From assembly GCF_020171805.1 (NCBI RefSeq), contig NZ_JAIVAF010000001.1, forward strand, positions 434,001 through 498,000: a stretch of 64,000 nt of DNA, given 5' to 3'. Within the stretch, counting starts at the first letter, position 1, and every line of letters begins with the position of its first letter. Made by a program: the position numbers and the translations under genes. The stretch comes from Guptibacillus algicola. Lineage in GTDB: Bacteria; Bacillota; Bacilli; Bacillales; Guptibacillaceae. The notes beneath the pieces are model-generated. The model was not told the origin of the DNA and searched no databases. It saw only the letters and a program-made list of their open reading frames with translations. Below, in pieces: positions 1 through 8,373 of this stretch.

Positions 1-328
1 CAGCTTGGATCTTCATATCTTTCAAAGCCTTACGGAACGCTTTCGTCATTGGCTTTTTTGCTTCATAGATAAACGGGATTTCCGTAGGAGAAGCAAACTT
101 CTCTACTCGAGTTTTATTGTTATTTGAAACAATCGTCACCATGATACCCTGATCACTCATCTGCCTAAACCACTTTAATAGTTCAGGTGTAGCATCAGGC
201 CTGTCCCATTCGACAAGCGTGTTATCCAAATCTGTAATGATACCTTTGACCCCTCGTTCTTTAAGAACTTCAGGTTTAATATGGTATATATTTTCTACAT
301 GTTCATTAGGTAACAAAGAATTTAACAA
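1..328 (-). CDS. yqeG: YqeG family HAD-type phosphatase (5' part only)
   Basis: This is the N-terminal 109 codons of a HAD superfamily IIIA phosphatase; the rest lies beyond position 1. The HAD motif I is visible as ITDLDNTLVEWD, and motif II lies in the stretch VTIVSNNN. The wording is very close to what I recall of B. subtilis YqeG, which lies in an operon with yqeH and aroE. A TTG start at 328 is chosen because a GGAG ribosome-binding site sits 8 bases upstream; the TTG two codons earlier is too close to it. The gene is divergent from sda, and the space between them carries DnaA boxes. The family is confident, the substrate is not known. Confidence 0.9.
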   Translation of the reverse strand, partial: MLNSLLPNEHVENIYHIKPEVLKERGVKGIITDLDNTLVEWDRPDATPELLKWFRQMSDQGIMVTIVSNNNKTRVEKFASPTEIPFIYEAKKPMTKAFRKALKDMKIQA

Positions 329-467
329 TTGCAACACTCCTAGTATTTATGACATTCCTATTGTATCAATATTTTAAAGACGTACAACTACCTTATTTCT
401 ATACAAGCTGTACTAAATAGTAATTGAGAACTAAAACTTTTCGACAAAATTTGTTAATCCGTTAAGC

Positions 468-566
468 TGTGGATAACCTTATGCACATAATACGCCATAA
501 GTTTATTGAATATTTGAAGTATATAAACAATATACCCACACTTTATCCACTATTAACTGTGGATAA
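468..566. promoter_or_regulatory. DnaA-box cluster between yqeG and sda
   Basis: Two perfect copies of TGTGGATAA, the reverse complement of the DnaA box TTATCCACA, lie at 468-476 and 558-566. Two one-mismatch boxes are at 479-487 (TTATGCACA) and 543-551 (TTATCCACT). In B. subtilis DnaA binds a cluster beside yqeG and sda, linking sda expression to replication initiation. The same arrangement here suggests the same control. No dnaA or dnaN gene is near, so this is not the main origin. Confidence 0.8.
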
Positions 567-680
567 CGGAACGGTTGTTCTGATTCTGCATACGTGGTAA
601 GCTAACTGCAAATAAAAGATCCACATACACTATATGCGGAATGACCGGTTAAAATAACCTACTTATTAGGAGGTGCTTCA

Positions 681-824
681 TTGGAGAAATTATCAGACGA
701 TCTATTGATCGAGTCCTATGTAAAAGCGAGAGAGCTTAAACTTAGCAGTGACTTTATTAAATTAATCCAAAAAGAGATCGAACGAAGAAGCTTAAATGAA
801 AAGGTATCTCTCATAAGAATGTAA
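681..824 (+). CDS. sda: Sporulation checkpoint inhibitor Sda
   Basis: This short gene encodes 47 residues starting EKLSDDLLIESYVKA and carrying the segment DFIKLIQKEIERRSL. It matches Sda, the antikinase that binds the dimerisation domain of the sporulation kinases KinA and KinB and blocks the phosphorelay when replication is perturbed. Sda folds as a helical hairpin, and both helices are readable here. The TTG start at 681 follows an AGGAGGTG site by seven bases. The upstream region holds DnaA boxes, fitting its known control by DnaA, and a terminator hairpin follows directly. The residue-level match is strong despite the small size. Confidence 0.93.
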   Translation: MEKLSDDLLIESYVKARELKLSSDFIKLIQKEIERRSLNEKVSLIRM

Positions 825-827
825 TGT

Positions 828-858
828 ACCAGCCTTATTATGTGAGGTTGGTTTTTTG
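828..858. terminator. Terminator after sda, shared with the lipoprotein gene
   Basis: The arms ACCAGCCT and AGGTTGGT form a hairpin with one wobble pair, followed by a run of T. It sits four bases after the sda stop and just ahead of the end of the converging lipoprotein gene. Confidence 0.75.
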
Positions 859-863
859 TTTGA

Positions 864-1319
864 TCACTTACTAAAGAAACTTCCCCACTCCGATTCCCAC
901 ATCTCACTATTCATCTCATCGTTTTTCTTCATTTGTTTTGCTTTGCGATAATGATTTGGAGCTGTTAGTAGTGCGACATTCATTCCTTGGTCTTCAAACC
1001 AACCATCGTATTTAGAAAGCACATCACCTATTGTTCTCCTATCATAAGCATAAGGCTTAAGAGCTACCACGACTTGTTCATTATGCGACAAAACAATGAC
1101 GTCCTTTACAGTTGTTTCATTCTTTAGTTGAGACTTGATCGATGCTAATGTATTCGATAAATGTGTATCCTCCCATATTGCTGCTCCAATCGGCTCCATT
1201 TCAACTACTCGATAATATTCTCTAGAACCATAAGGGGAGAGGTCCTTGCTTTCGTATATCGTTTCGCAACCTGCTACGCCAATTATTATAAGGATAAGAA
1301 TAAATATGGATTTTATCAT
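864..1319 (-). CDS. Small lipoprotein, possibly YhcN/YlaJ-like
   Basis: The product has 151 residues. A hydrophobic signal of about 14 residues ends in a lipobox GVAGC, so Cys18 should carry the lipid anchor. The rest is a soluble domain with a stretch VIVLSHNEQVVVALKPYAYDR followed by a charged C-terminal tail. The layout, with a self-contained domain of alternating strands and helices, resembles the YhcN/YlaJ sporulation lipoproteins, but I see no diagnostic motif and keep this as a suggestion. A ribosome-binding site AAAGGAG lies seven bases before the ATG. It converges on sda. Membrane anchoring is well supported, the function is not. Confidence 0.7.
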   Translation of the reverse strand: MIKSIFILILIIIGVAGCETIYESKDLSPYGSREYYRVVEMEPIGAAIWEDTHLSNTLASIKSQLKNETTVKDVIVLSHNEQVVVALKPYAYDRRTIGDVLSKYDGWFEDQGMNVALLTAPNHYRKAKQMKKNDEMNSEMWESEWGSFFSK

Positions 1320-1397
1320 TAGATGACTCCTTTCGCAAATAGAATTGGCGTTGTTTGGAAAACTTATACGGTAAAGTTAGTTTTCGAGCATGAAAAG

Positions 1398-1427
1398 TTG
1401 AAAAATGAGTCGATTTTTGATTACAAT
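1398..1427 (+). promoter_or_regulatory. Candidate promoter of the mrp operon
   Basis: TTGAAA at 1398-1403 and TACAAT at 1422-1427 are separated by 18 bases and lie about 70 bases before mrpA. This is a reasonable but not perfect sigma-A promoter. Confidence 0.4.
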
Positions 1428-1496
1428 TGAGATATTGCAAAATAAGTTCATTTGAACTTTTTCATAGTGAGCTTTAATTAGGGAGGGTTTTATAGA

Positions 1497-3842
1497 ATGC
1501 TTCATGCAGCTGTCTTGCTTCCTTTTCTGGCAGCGTTTTTCATCCCGTTTATTTATCGGGGCGTCAAACAGGTCCACTTAGGATGGTTTGTTCTAGCAGT
1601 TCCGATTTTGTTATTCGGGTACTTTTTAACTTTTATCAATGGTGTTTTAAAAGGAGTACATACGCTTAAAACGTTTGAGTGGATTCCTTCACTCGGTGTA
1701 AACGTCACATTTTTCATTGACGGTCTTGGCCTATTTTTCGCGCTTCTGATTACCGGAATCGGATCGCTCGTTGTTCTGTATTCCATCTATTACTTAAGTA
1801 AAGCGGAAAAACTTGGCCATTTTTATGTTTATCTGCTTTTATTTATGGGTGCGATGCTTGGTGTCGTTCTTTCAGATAATCTGTTCGTCCTTTACACATT
1901 CTGGGAGCTTACAAGTATTTCATCATTCCTATTGATCGGTTACTGGTACCAGCGTGAGAAATCTACTTCTGGTGCTTTGAAATCAATGGTCATTACAGTA
2001 TTTGGTGGTCTTGCGATGCTTGGCGGATTTCTACTTATGTCAGACATCACGGGGACAACCAGCATAAGAGGAATCATCGAGAATGCCGATCTCATCGTCA
2101 ATTCTCCATTGTTTACATTCATTTTAATACTAGTCTTATTAGGGGCTTTTACGAAATCAGCTCAGTTTCCATTTCACACCTGGCTTCCAGATGCGATGGA
2201 AGCGCCAACTCCAGTAAGTGCTTTTCTGCACTCTGCAACAATGGTTAAAGCAGGGATTTATCTTGTCGCTAGATTAAGCCTTGTTTTTGCAGGAACAGAT
2301 CTCTTTTTCTTAATTGTTAGTGGGTTTGGTTTACTGACTTTGTGTTGGGGATCTTACATGGCTGTTCGCAAAACGGACCTCAAAGCAATTCTTGCTTATT
2401 CGACGATCAGTCAGCTAGGTATGATCATGGCTATGCTTGGTTTTGGAACTAAGGCTGCTATCTTAGCAGCGGTATTTCATATTCTTAACCATGCTACGTT
2501 CAAAGGAAGTCTGTTCATGGTGGCAGGAATTATCGATCATGAAACAGGCACACGCGATATTCGCCGTCTAGGTGGACTATTCACGTTCATGCCGATTACG
2601 GCTACTCTCGCTCTCATTGGAACGTTCTCAATGGCTGGTTTTCCGTTACCAATACTGAACGGATTTTTGAGTAAAGAGATGTTCTTCAAATCTTCTCTTC
2701 ACTTTGAACATGCTTCGCCAATCGTTGAAGCCGTATCACCTTTCTTCCCTTATTTTGCAGTTGGAGGAAGTATTTTTACGTTTATCTATTCTGTTATGAT
2801 ATTTTTCCGCACCTTCACTGGGAAGCAGCGGGATACACTTGAGAAACAGCCTCATGAAGCACCGATCGGTATGTTGATTTCACCGATGATTCTAGTTGCT
2901 TTAGTCGTTATCATTGCAATCATTCCAGATACCTTTGGACACTTGCTATTAGCACCGATGGTTGACTCGGTTACAAATTTAGTTGTTGATCCACATATCA
3001 AGTTCTGGCATGGACTTTATAATCCTGAGCTGTACATGAGTTTAGCTGTTCTGATTTTTGGAACGCTTCTCTACATGACGAGAACAAAGTGGGTACGCAT
3101 ATACGATGTTTTACCAGGTAAAATGTCTGCCGCAAAAGTATTTGATGCGTTAATGAACGGTATGGTTAAAGGATCTGAGAAGGTAACTAACATCTATATG
3201 ACTGGATCATTAAGACATTATCTTGTATACATCCTTACCTTCTTCATTGCACTACTAGCGATAACAATGAGTGTAACAGGAGGTTTTACACTATCGTTCG
3301 ACGACCTTGCCCCAATAGCTCTTCCTGAAGTAATGATTGCGGTCGTTATGGCTGTTGCAGCTTTTGGAACAATATTTATGAATAATCGGATTGCGGCTAT
3401 TCTTGTATTGGGTATCGTAGGGTATGGGTTATCATTATTGTTTGTGTTCTTCAGAGCACCTGATTTAGCTCTAACTCAGCTCATCGTAGAAACAGTTACA
3501 GTAGCTTTATTTTTACTTTGCTTCTATCACCTTCCTGACCTTGATAAAGAGAAATCTTCTTCAGGAACGAAGGTTGTGAATTGGGTCATCTCAATATCTG
3601 TTGGTGTGATCGTGACACTGATTGGAATTGCTTCACACAGCACGAAGATGTTCGAGCCAATTTCCGATTACTTCATCAAGAATTCATACAAACTTGGTGG
3701 AGGAGACAATATTGTAAACGTCATACTAGTGGATTTCCGAGGTCTTGATACAATGCTTGAAATTCTCGTACTCGGACTTGCTGCAATCGGGATTTTCACG
3801 ATGATCAAACTACGTCCCGGCAAGAAGGGAGGAAATGAATAA
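1497..3842 (+). CDS. mrpA: Na+/H+ antiporter subunit MrpA
   Basis: This is the large subunit of the Mrp cation/proton antiporter, related to NuoL of respiratory complex I. At 781 residues it is close to the usual 800 or so of Gram-positive MrpA, with about 20 membrane segments. Glu137 in FWELTS, Lys220 in GAFTKSAQFPFHTW and His227 in the same stretch appear to be the counterparts of residues needed for antiport. The C-terminal part, ending near LVDFRGLDTMLEI, is the normal MrpA tail and not a fused MrpB domain. A GGGAGGG site precedes the ATG. Its stop overlaps the start of mrpC by one base, leaving no room for mrpB. Confidence 0.96.
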   Translation: MLHAAVLLPFLAAFFIPFIYRGVKQVHLGWFVLAVPILLFGYFLTFINGVLKGVHTLKTFEWIPSLGVNVTFFIDGLGLFFALLITGIGSLVVLYSIYYLSKAEKLGHFYVYLLLFMGAMLGVVLSDNLFVLYTFWELTSISSFLLIGYWYQREKSTSGALKSMVITVFGGLAMLGGFLLMSDITGTTSIRGIIENADLIVNSPLFTFILILVLLGAFTKSAQFPFHTWLPDAMEAPTPVSAFLHSATMVKAGIYLVARLSLVFAGTDLFFLIVSGFGLLTLCWGSYMAVRKTDLKAILAYSTISQLGMIMAMLGFGTKAAILAAVFHILNHATFKGSLFMVAGIIDHETGTRDIRRLGGLFTFMPITATLALIGTFSMAGFPLPILNGFLSKEMFFKSSLHFEHASPIVEAVSPFFPYFAVGGSIFTFIYSVMIFFRTFTGKQRDTLEKQPHEAPIGMLISPMILVALVVIIAIIPDTFGHLLLAPMVDSVTNLVVDPHIKFWHGLYNPELYMSLAVLIFGTLLYMTRTKWVRIYDVLPGKMSAAKVFDALMNGMVKGSEKVTNIYMTGSLRHYLVYILTFFIALLAITMSVTGGFTLSFDDLAPIALPEVMIAVVMAVAAFGTIFMNNRIAAILVLGIVGYGLSLLFVFFRAPDLALTQLIVETVTVALFLLCFYHLPDLDKEKSSSGTKVVNWVISISVGVIVTLIGIASHSTKMFEPISDYFIKNSYKLGGGDNIVNVILVDFRGLDTMLEILVLGLAAIGIFTMIKLRPGKKGGNE

Positions 3843-4180
3843 TGGAAATAATTATGTCCGTGCTGGCTGGATTACTTTTCACAGCAGGCGTCTATATGAT
3901 GCTTCAAAAACAAATACTTAAAATCGTCATAGGAACTGCCTTACTGTCACACGGTGCTCACCTTTTCATTATAACGATGGGGAAACTTAATCGAGGAAAA
4001 CCACCCATCTTAGCTGAAGACGTAACGAACTATGCCGACCCGCTACCGCAGGCGTTAATCTTAACTTCAATCGTTATCAGTTTCGGCGTAACATCATTTC
4101 TTCTTGTGCTAGCGTATCGAGCGTATCAAACTAACGGAACAGATAATATGGAGAAATTAAGGGGAAACGACCATGAGTAA
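3842..4180 (+). CDS. mrpC: Na+/H+ antiporter subunit MrpC
   Basis: The 112-residue product is a NuoK-like three-helix membrane protein. It carries the typical MrpC signatures GTALLSHGAHLFI and ADPLPQALILTSIVISFG. It is translationally coupled to mrpA through a TAATG overlap, and it overlaps mrpD by eight bases. In the usual Gram-positive order mrpB would lie between mrpA and this gene, and it is not here. MrpC contacts MrpD in known Mrp complexes and is needed for assembly. Identification is firm. Confidence 0.95.
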   Translation: MEIIMSVLAGLLFTAGVYMMLQKQILKIVIGTALLSHGAHLFIITMGKLNRGKPPILAEDVTNYADPLPQALILTSIVISFGVTSFLLVLAYRAYQTNGTDNMEKLRGNDHE

Positions 4181-5651
4181 CTTAGTCATATTGCCAATAT
4201 TACTACCACTTTTGACCGGAATATTTCTTGTATTCTTCAACAGTAAGCTTCCTCTCGTCAGAATGATTACTAAAGTGATGGTAATTATAAACTTGATCGC
4301 TGTGTCGGCAATTGCCTATGAAGTTGTTCAGAATGGAACGATGGTATTAAAAGCAGGGGACTGGACAGTTCCCTATGGAATCGTTCTTGTAGCAGACCCT
4401 CTTGCAATGGTGCTTGTCGTAACAGCAAACATCGTTGCAACTGCCTGTGCATTTTATGCGTTTCATTCACTCGATGAACAACGAGAACGGTTTTACTTCT
4501 ATCCACTCTTCCAGCTTTTGATTGCTGGTGTGAGTGGTGCCTTCCTTACTGGTGATTTGTTTAACCTGTTCGTATTCTTTGAGGTATTACTGATTGCTTC
4601 TTATGGGTTAATTGTTCTAGGAGGAACGAAAGAACAGTTTAGAGAGTCTTTTAAGTACATTATTATCAATTTGTTTTCATCAATTTTGTTTGTCACGACA
4701 GTATCCTTCCTCTATGCAGTGGTTGGGACCGTGAATATGGCTCAATTAGCAGAACGAGTTGGTGAAGTCGAACAGGGCGGAATTCTTACTACGATCGCAA
4801 TCCTGTTACTAGTTGTATTTGCAACTAAGGGAGCGTTATTTCCGTTATATTTCTGGCTACCAAAATCGTATACAGTGCCCCCAACCGTTATCTCAGCTCT
4901 TTTTGGGGCTTTATTAACGAAAGTAGGGGTATATTCGATATTAAGAGTCTTTTCATTGATTTTTGTTTATGACCTTACGTTCACACATCAGCTATTCATC
5001 ATTTTAGCTGCATTTACATTGATCTTCGGTGTTGTAGGTGCACTATCAACAAACAATATTCAATTGATCGTAGCCTATAACATCATCCCAGCGGTTGGTT
5101 ATATGATACTCGGCATTGGCGTGTTTTCCGCAACGGCGCTTGCGGGATCTGTTTACTATCTCGTTCACGATATGATCATCAAAGCAGCATTGTTTTTACT
5201 AGTGGGTGCGATGGCTGCGTACAGTGGTACTTCTGATTTAAGAAAAATGGGTGGATTAATCAAACACCAACCTGTACTTGGCTGGCTATTCTTTATCGCT
5301 GCACTTGCACTAGCAGGACTTCCTCCATTCAGTGGATTCGTAGGAAAACTACTTATTTTAAGAGGGGCGTTTGAAGAAGGACACTATACTGTAGCAGTCA
5401 TTGGTCTTTTAACTAGTCTACTTATCCTCATATCGATCATTAAAATCTTTATCAAAGGATTCTGGGGAGAAGACAAACTTGAAAAGGTTCCAAACATTTC
5501 TATTAGAAATAAGATCATGCCCGCTGCATTTCTACTGTTCTTTACTGTACTGCTTGGAATTGGTGCAGAATTCTTTTACCCAACCGTTCAATCGATTGGA
5601 GATCAGATCATTGATCCAATCAACTATATCGATTCGGTGATGAAGGAGTAG
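4173..5651 (+). CDS. mrpD: Na+/H+ antiporter subunit MrpD
   Basis: This is the second NuoL/M/N-like antiporter subunit, 492 residues with about 14 membrane segments. Glu137 in FFEVLL and Lys219 in VFATKGALFP fall at the same numbers as the essential residues described for Bacillus MrpD. The segment FWLPKSYTVPPTVISALF is the conserved discontinuous helix region. The start is an ATG inside the end of mrpC, consistent with coupled translation. Together with MrpA it is expected to form the proton and cation pathway. I see no damage to key residues. Confidence 0.96.
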   Translation: MSNLVILPILLPLLTGIFLVFFNSKLPLVRMITKVMVIINLIAVSAIAYEVVQNGTMVLKAGDWTVPYGIVLVADPLAMVLVVTANIVATACAFYAFHSLDEQRERFYFYPLFQLLIAGVSGAFLTGDLFNLFVFFEVLLIASYGLIVLGGTKEQFRESFKYIIINLFSSILFVTTVSFLYAVVGTVNMAQLAERVGEVEQGGILTTIAILLLVVFATKGALFPLYFWLPKSYTVPPTVISALFGALLTKVGVYSILRVFSLIFVYDLTFTHQLFIILAAFTLIFGVVGALSTNNIQLIVAYNIIPAVGYMILGIGVFSATALAGSVYYLVHDMIIKAALFLLVGAMAAYSGTSDLRKMGGLIKHQPVLGWLFFIAALALAGLPPFSGFVGKLLILRGAFEEGHYTVAVIGLLTSLLILISIIKIFIKGFWGEDKLEKVPNISIRNKIMPAAFLLFFTVLLGIGAEFFYPTVQSIGDQIIDPINYIDSVMKE

Positions 5652-5656
5652 ATGGC

Positions 5657-6133
5657 ATGTCAATTCAAATTATAATCAATCTGATCATCGCTGTATTATG
5701 GATGTTCTTGTTTGAAAGTTATTCATTCAGCACATTCTTTATCGGATATCTATCAGGAATCGTACTGTTGTTACTAATGGAGCGCTTTATTCCGGATCGA
5801 TTCTATTTCTACCGCCTATGGTCGATCATCAAGCTACTGTTTCTATTTATAAAAGAACTTATTATGGCAAACATTCAAGTGGTTAAACTTGTCTATAGTC
5901 CTAAGCTCAATATGGAACCGGGAATTATTGCTGTTCCAATCGAAGTGAGAACGAACTGGGAAATAACTATGCTTGCTAATCTAATCACTTTGACACCAGG
6001 AACGCTTTCCGTTTCGGTTTCACCAGACAATATGTTTATTTATGTACATGCCATGGATGCACCTGATGCTGACGAAGTCATCAAGGAAATTAAAGGTACC
6101 TTTGAAAAAGCAATCATGGAGGTGACGAGATGA
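5657..6133 (+). CDS. mrpE: Na+/H+ antiporter subunit MrpE
   Basis: The product has 158 residues, with two or three N-terminal membrane helices and a soluble C-terminal part. The segment MLANLITLTPGTLSVSVS is typical of the MrpE/MnhE family. It starts five bases after mrpD and its TGA overlaps the ATG of mrpF as ATGA. MrpE assembles into the Mrp complex and affects activity and stability. Length and motif agree with the family, and the ribosome-binding site lies within the end of mrpD. Confidence 0.95.
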   Translation: MSIQIIINLIIAVLWMFLFESYSFSTFFIGYLSGIVLLLLMERFIPDRFYFYRLWSIIKLLFLFIKELIMANIQVVKLVYSPKLNMEPGIIAVPIEVRTNWEITMLANLITLTPGTLSVSVSPDNMFIYVHAMDAPDADEVIKEIKGTFEKAIMEVTR

Positions 6134-6420
6134 CATCACTCTTATCAACTGTATCTACTATATGTATAATCGTCATTGCCATCTCAACACTTTTTCTGTT
6201 ATATAGAGCTATAAAAGGGCCATCTAATCCTGATCGTGCAGTAGCGTTGGACACAATCGGAATCAACCTAATGGCAATCGCAGGGATTCTTGCAATAAAA
6301 CTTGAAACACAGTATTTTAATGACATTATCCTTCTAATAGGTATTCTTGCTTTCATTGGTACTGTTGCAATCGCCAAATTCTTAGAAAAGGGTGTTATCA
6401 TTGAAAGAAATCGTGATTAG
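6130..6420 (+). CDS. mrpF: Na+/H+ antiporter subunit MrpF
   Basis: The product is a 96-residue protein with three membrane helices and the family signature KGPSNPDRAVALDTIGIN near residues 31-48. In known Mrp complexes MrpE, MrpF and MrpG form a membrane cavity beside MrpA that has been proposed as the sodium route. The conserved aspartates of this signature, in PDRAVALD, are intact. The start overlaps mrpE by four bases and the 3' end overlaps mrpG. Confidence 0.95.
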   Translation: MTSLLSTVSTICIIVIAISTLFLLYRAIKGPSNPDRAVALDTIGINLMAIAGILAIKLETQYFNDIILLIGILAFIGTVAIAKFLEKGVIIERNRD

Positions 6421-6751
6421 TATCATATTGATCATCGGAACGTTTTTTCTTTTCTCTGGAGCCCTAGGTGTCTTTCGTCTACCCGACGTTTACACACGCC
6501 TTCACGCAGCTTCAAAAAGTGCTACTTTGGGTGTAGCTGGAATAATGATCGCTGCTTTTCTATACTTTCTGGTAGAACAGAATATGGTTAGTGGAAAACT
6601 GGTGCTTGGAATTATATTCATTTTAATGACTGCTCCAGTATCAGGACATATGATTTCTAGAGCCGCTTATCAAAAAGGTGTTCCGCTTTGGGAGAAAACA
6701 ACAAGAGATGATTTACGTTCATCAACAAAAAAAACAAACACAAGAGGATAA
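6401..6751 (+). CDS. mrpG: Na+/H+ antiporter subunit MrpG
   Basis: This is the last gene of the antiporter operon, about 116 residues with three membrane helices. The signature GVFRLPDVYTRLHAASKSATLG is recognisable in the first half. I prefer a TTG start at 6401 because AAAGGGTG lies six bases upstream; a GTG at 6392 would add three residues and cannot be excluded. The gene overlaps the end of mrpF by 20 bases. The stop codon lies inside the terminator stem. Confidence 0.93.
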   Translation: MKEIVISIILIIGTFFLFSGALGVFRLPDVYTRLHAASKSATLGVAGIMIAAFLYFLVEQNMVSGKLVLGIIFILMTAPVSGHMISRAAYQKGVPLWEKTTRDDLRSSTKKTNTRG

Positions 6752-6771
6752 CCTCACGTGTTTGTTTTTTT
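6731..6771. terminator. Bidirectional terminator between mrpG and the YjcZ-type gene
   Basis: The arms CAAACAC (6735-6741) and GTGTTTG (6758-6764), with an inner GAGG/CCTC pair, form a hairpin flanked by A on one side and T on the other. It serves both converging genes. Confidence 0.8.
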
Positions 6772-6788
6772 ATTTGTTCGAAACCCTA

Positions 6789-6968
6789 TCAATATCTTCT
6801 TCCGTAAAAATTCGTGTAGTAGTAATAACCGCCGCCAATTATTAGCAGCAATACAAGAAGAACAACAATTAATGCAAAGTACCCGCCGTAGCCTGGATAA
6901 GGGTACGGTGGATATGGGTATCCGTACCCGGGGTATCCGCAGCCATAACCGCCATAACCGTAACTCAT
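6789..6968 (-). CDS. YjcZ-type small sporulation-associated protein
   Basis: This gene encodes 59 residues. The first 30 are almost all Gly, Tyr and Pro, for example [19 protein letters not shown] membrane helix [17 protein letters not shown] follows, then a short tyrosine-rich tail. This is the pattern of the YjcZ family, small tail-anchored proteins annotated as sporulation proteins in Bacillus and often present in several copies. A GGAGGGGG site is just upstream of the ATG. A 95-codon frame on the opposite strand is a shadow of this gene. Confidence 0.88.
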   Translation of the reverse strand: MSYGYGGYGCGYPGYGYPYPPYPYPGYGGYFALIVVLLVLLLIIGGGYYYYTNFYGRRY

Positions 6969-7154
6969 GTTCCCCCTCCTTCTCTCATTTATACCTACTC
7001 CACCTAGATAAGATAGTTTATGTAGAGTTTGTCATTGTTGTATAGGGATTAGCGGAGTTTTCTGAATTCCTTGAGGTGGCTATTTTTATATGTGTGATTG
7101 TTCTACAATGAAAGAAGACATAATAGCTATCTATTTAAAAAGGGGTCGATTATA

Positions 7155-8264
7155 ATGACAACAACCATTACCCCCACTAATGACCCGTGGGAAGCTTATA
7201 TGGACGTTGAAGAACATGGGACGCAGGTCCTTTCAAACATTGAATTAACAACAACAACTTTATGTAATATGAGGTGTGAGCACTGTGCGGTAGGATATAC
7301 GTTGCAACCAAAAGATCCTGACCCACTGCCTCTTACACTTTTAACAGACCGTTTAGATGAAGTTGAACACCTTAGAGCTTTAAGTATCACTGGTGGAGAA
7401 CCTATGCTATCAATGAAATCTGTTAAGAATTACGTTGCCCCCCTTCTCAAGTACGCACATGAACGAGGAGCACGTACTCAGATCAATTCGAATCTAACAT
7501 TAGATCGAAAACGATATGACATGATATTGCCGTATCTCGATGTATTACATATTTCTCATAACTATGGAAGCATAGATGATTTCACGGATATAGGGTTCGC
7601 TGTAATGGAAAAGAAGCCAACTCTAAAACAACGTGAAGCATATTTTCATCGAATGGTCGAAAATGCAAAAGACCTTACATCGAACGGGGTTTTAGTTTCT
7701 GCAGAAACGATGATAAATCGAAGAACAATACCAAACATTGAAGCGATCCATCAACAAATTGCTGAGATGGGTTGTCAAAGACACGAGATTCATCCGATGT
7801 ATCCATCCGACTTTGCTTCTGACCTGGATATAGCTTCTTTAGAAGAAATTCGAGAAGGTATTCATAGACTATTGGATCATAGAGATCCAAACGTATGGTT
7901 ACTTTTCGGAACACTTCCTTTCTATCCATGTAGTTCCAATCCAGATGACCTAAAGCTTTTGGAACGTTTATATGCTGAGCCTAATGTTACGGTGCGAAAC
8001 GATCCAGATGGACGCTCTCGCCTCAATATGAACATATTTGATGGTGATATTATCGTTACAGACTTTGGCGACACACCTCCTCTTGGAAACATTCAACATA
8101 CGAACTTAAATGAAGCGTATAGAAAGTGGCAAGAGAGCAAAATCGCTAAATCAGTTAGCTGTCATTGCCCAGCGGTTAAATGCCTCGGTCCAAATCTTCT
8201 TGTTAAAGATTCCTATTACAAAGACGTAGATTTCCTAACAAGAGAAACACAAATCACTCTCTAA
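7155..8264 (+). CDS. yfkAB: Radical SAM protein YfkAB
   Basis: The 369-residue product is a radical S-adenosylmethionine enzyme. The iron-sulfur motif CxxxCxxC is Cys37, Cys41 and Cys44 in CNMRCEHC, and the SAM-binding motif TGGEP is at about residue 79. The C-terminus has CHCPAVKC, the CxCxxxxC signature that names the YfkAB family and may hold a second cluster. The substrate is unknown. The ATG at 7155 is chosen over an in-frame start at 7098 because AAAAGGGG lies just before it. It is a single-gene unit with its own terminator. Confidence 0.93.
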   Translation: MTTTITPTNDPWEAYMDVEEHGTQVLSNIELTTTTLCNMRCEHCAVGYTLQPKDPDPLPLTLLTDRLDEVEHLRALSITGGEPMLSMKSVKNYVAPLLKYAHERGARTQINSNLTLDRKRYDMILPYLDVLHISHNYGSIDDFTDIGFAVMEKKPTLKQREAYFHRMVENAKDLTSNGVLVSAETMINRRTIPNIEAIHQQIAEMGCQRHEIHPMYPSDFASDLDIASLEEIREGIHRLLDHRDPNVWLLFGTLPFYPCSSNPDDLKLLERLYAEPNVTVRNDPDGRSRLNMNIFDGDIIVTDFGDTPPLGNIQHTNLNEAYRKWQESKIAKSVSCHCPAVKCLGPNLLVKDSYYKDVDFLTRETQITL

Positions 8265-8291
8265 CCCCCTCATAGTCGGGGGTTTTTTTAC
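8265..8291 (+). terminator. Terminator after yfkAB
   Basis: ACCCCC and GGGGGT form a stem around a short loop, followed by seven T. It begins right after the yfkAB stop codon. Confidence 0.85.
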
Positions 8292-8342
8292 TATTTTCAT
8301 AAAAAAATCGCATTTTTTCCTTTCGGTTGGATGAAGAAAGGG

Positions 8343-8348
8343 TATAAT
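8343..8348 (+). promoter_or_regulatory. Candidate -10 box for the GDSL hydrolase
   Basis: A perfect TATAAT lies 26 bases before the chosen start of the hydrolase. It overlaps an upstream in-frame ATG at 8347, which argues that the upstream ATG is not used. No clear -35 box was seen. Confidence 0.5.
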
Positions 8349-8373
8349 GGCTATCGTACTCAATAGGAGCGTG

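Noticed and set aside
468-566. Chromosomal replication origin
   Set aside because: The DnaA boxes are real, but there is no dnaA/dnaN gene, no AT-rich unwinding region of typical size, and the known sda/yqeG cluster explains them.
6758-7045. 95-codon frame on the plus strand with many Arg and Asn
   Set aside because: It is antisense to the YjcZ-type gene and overlaps its Gly/Tyr codons. No ribosome-binding site was seen.
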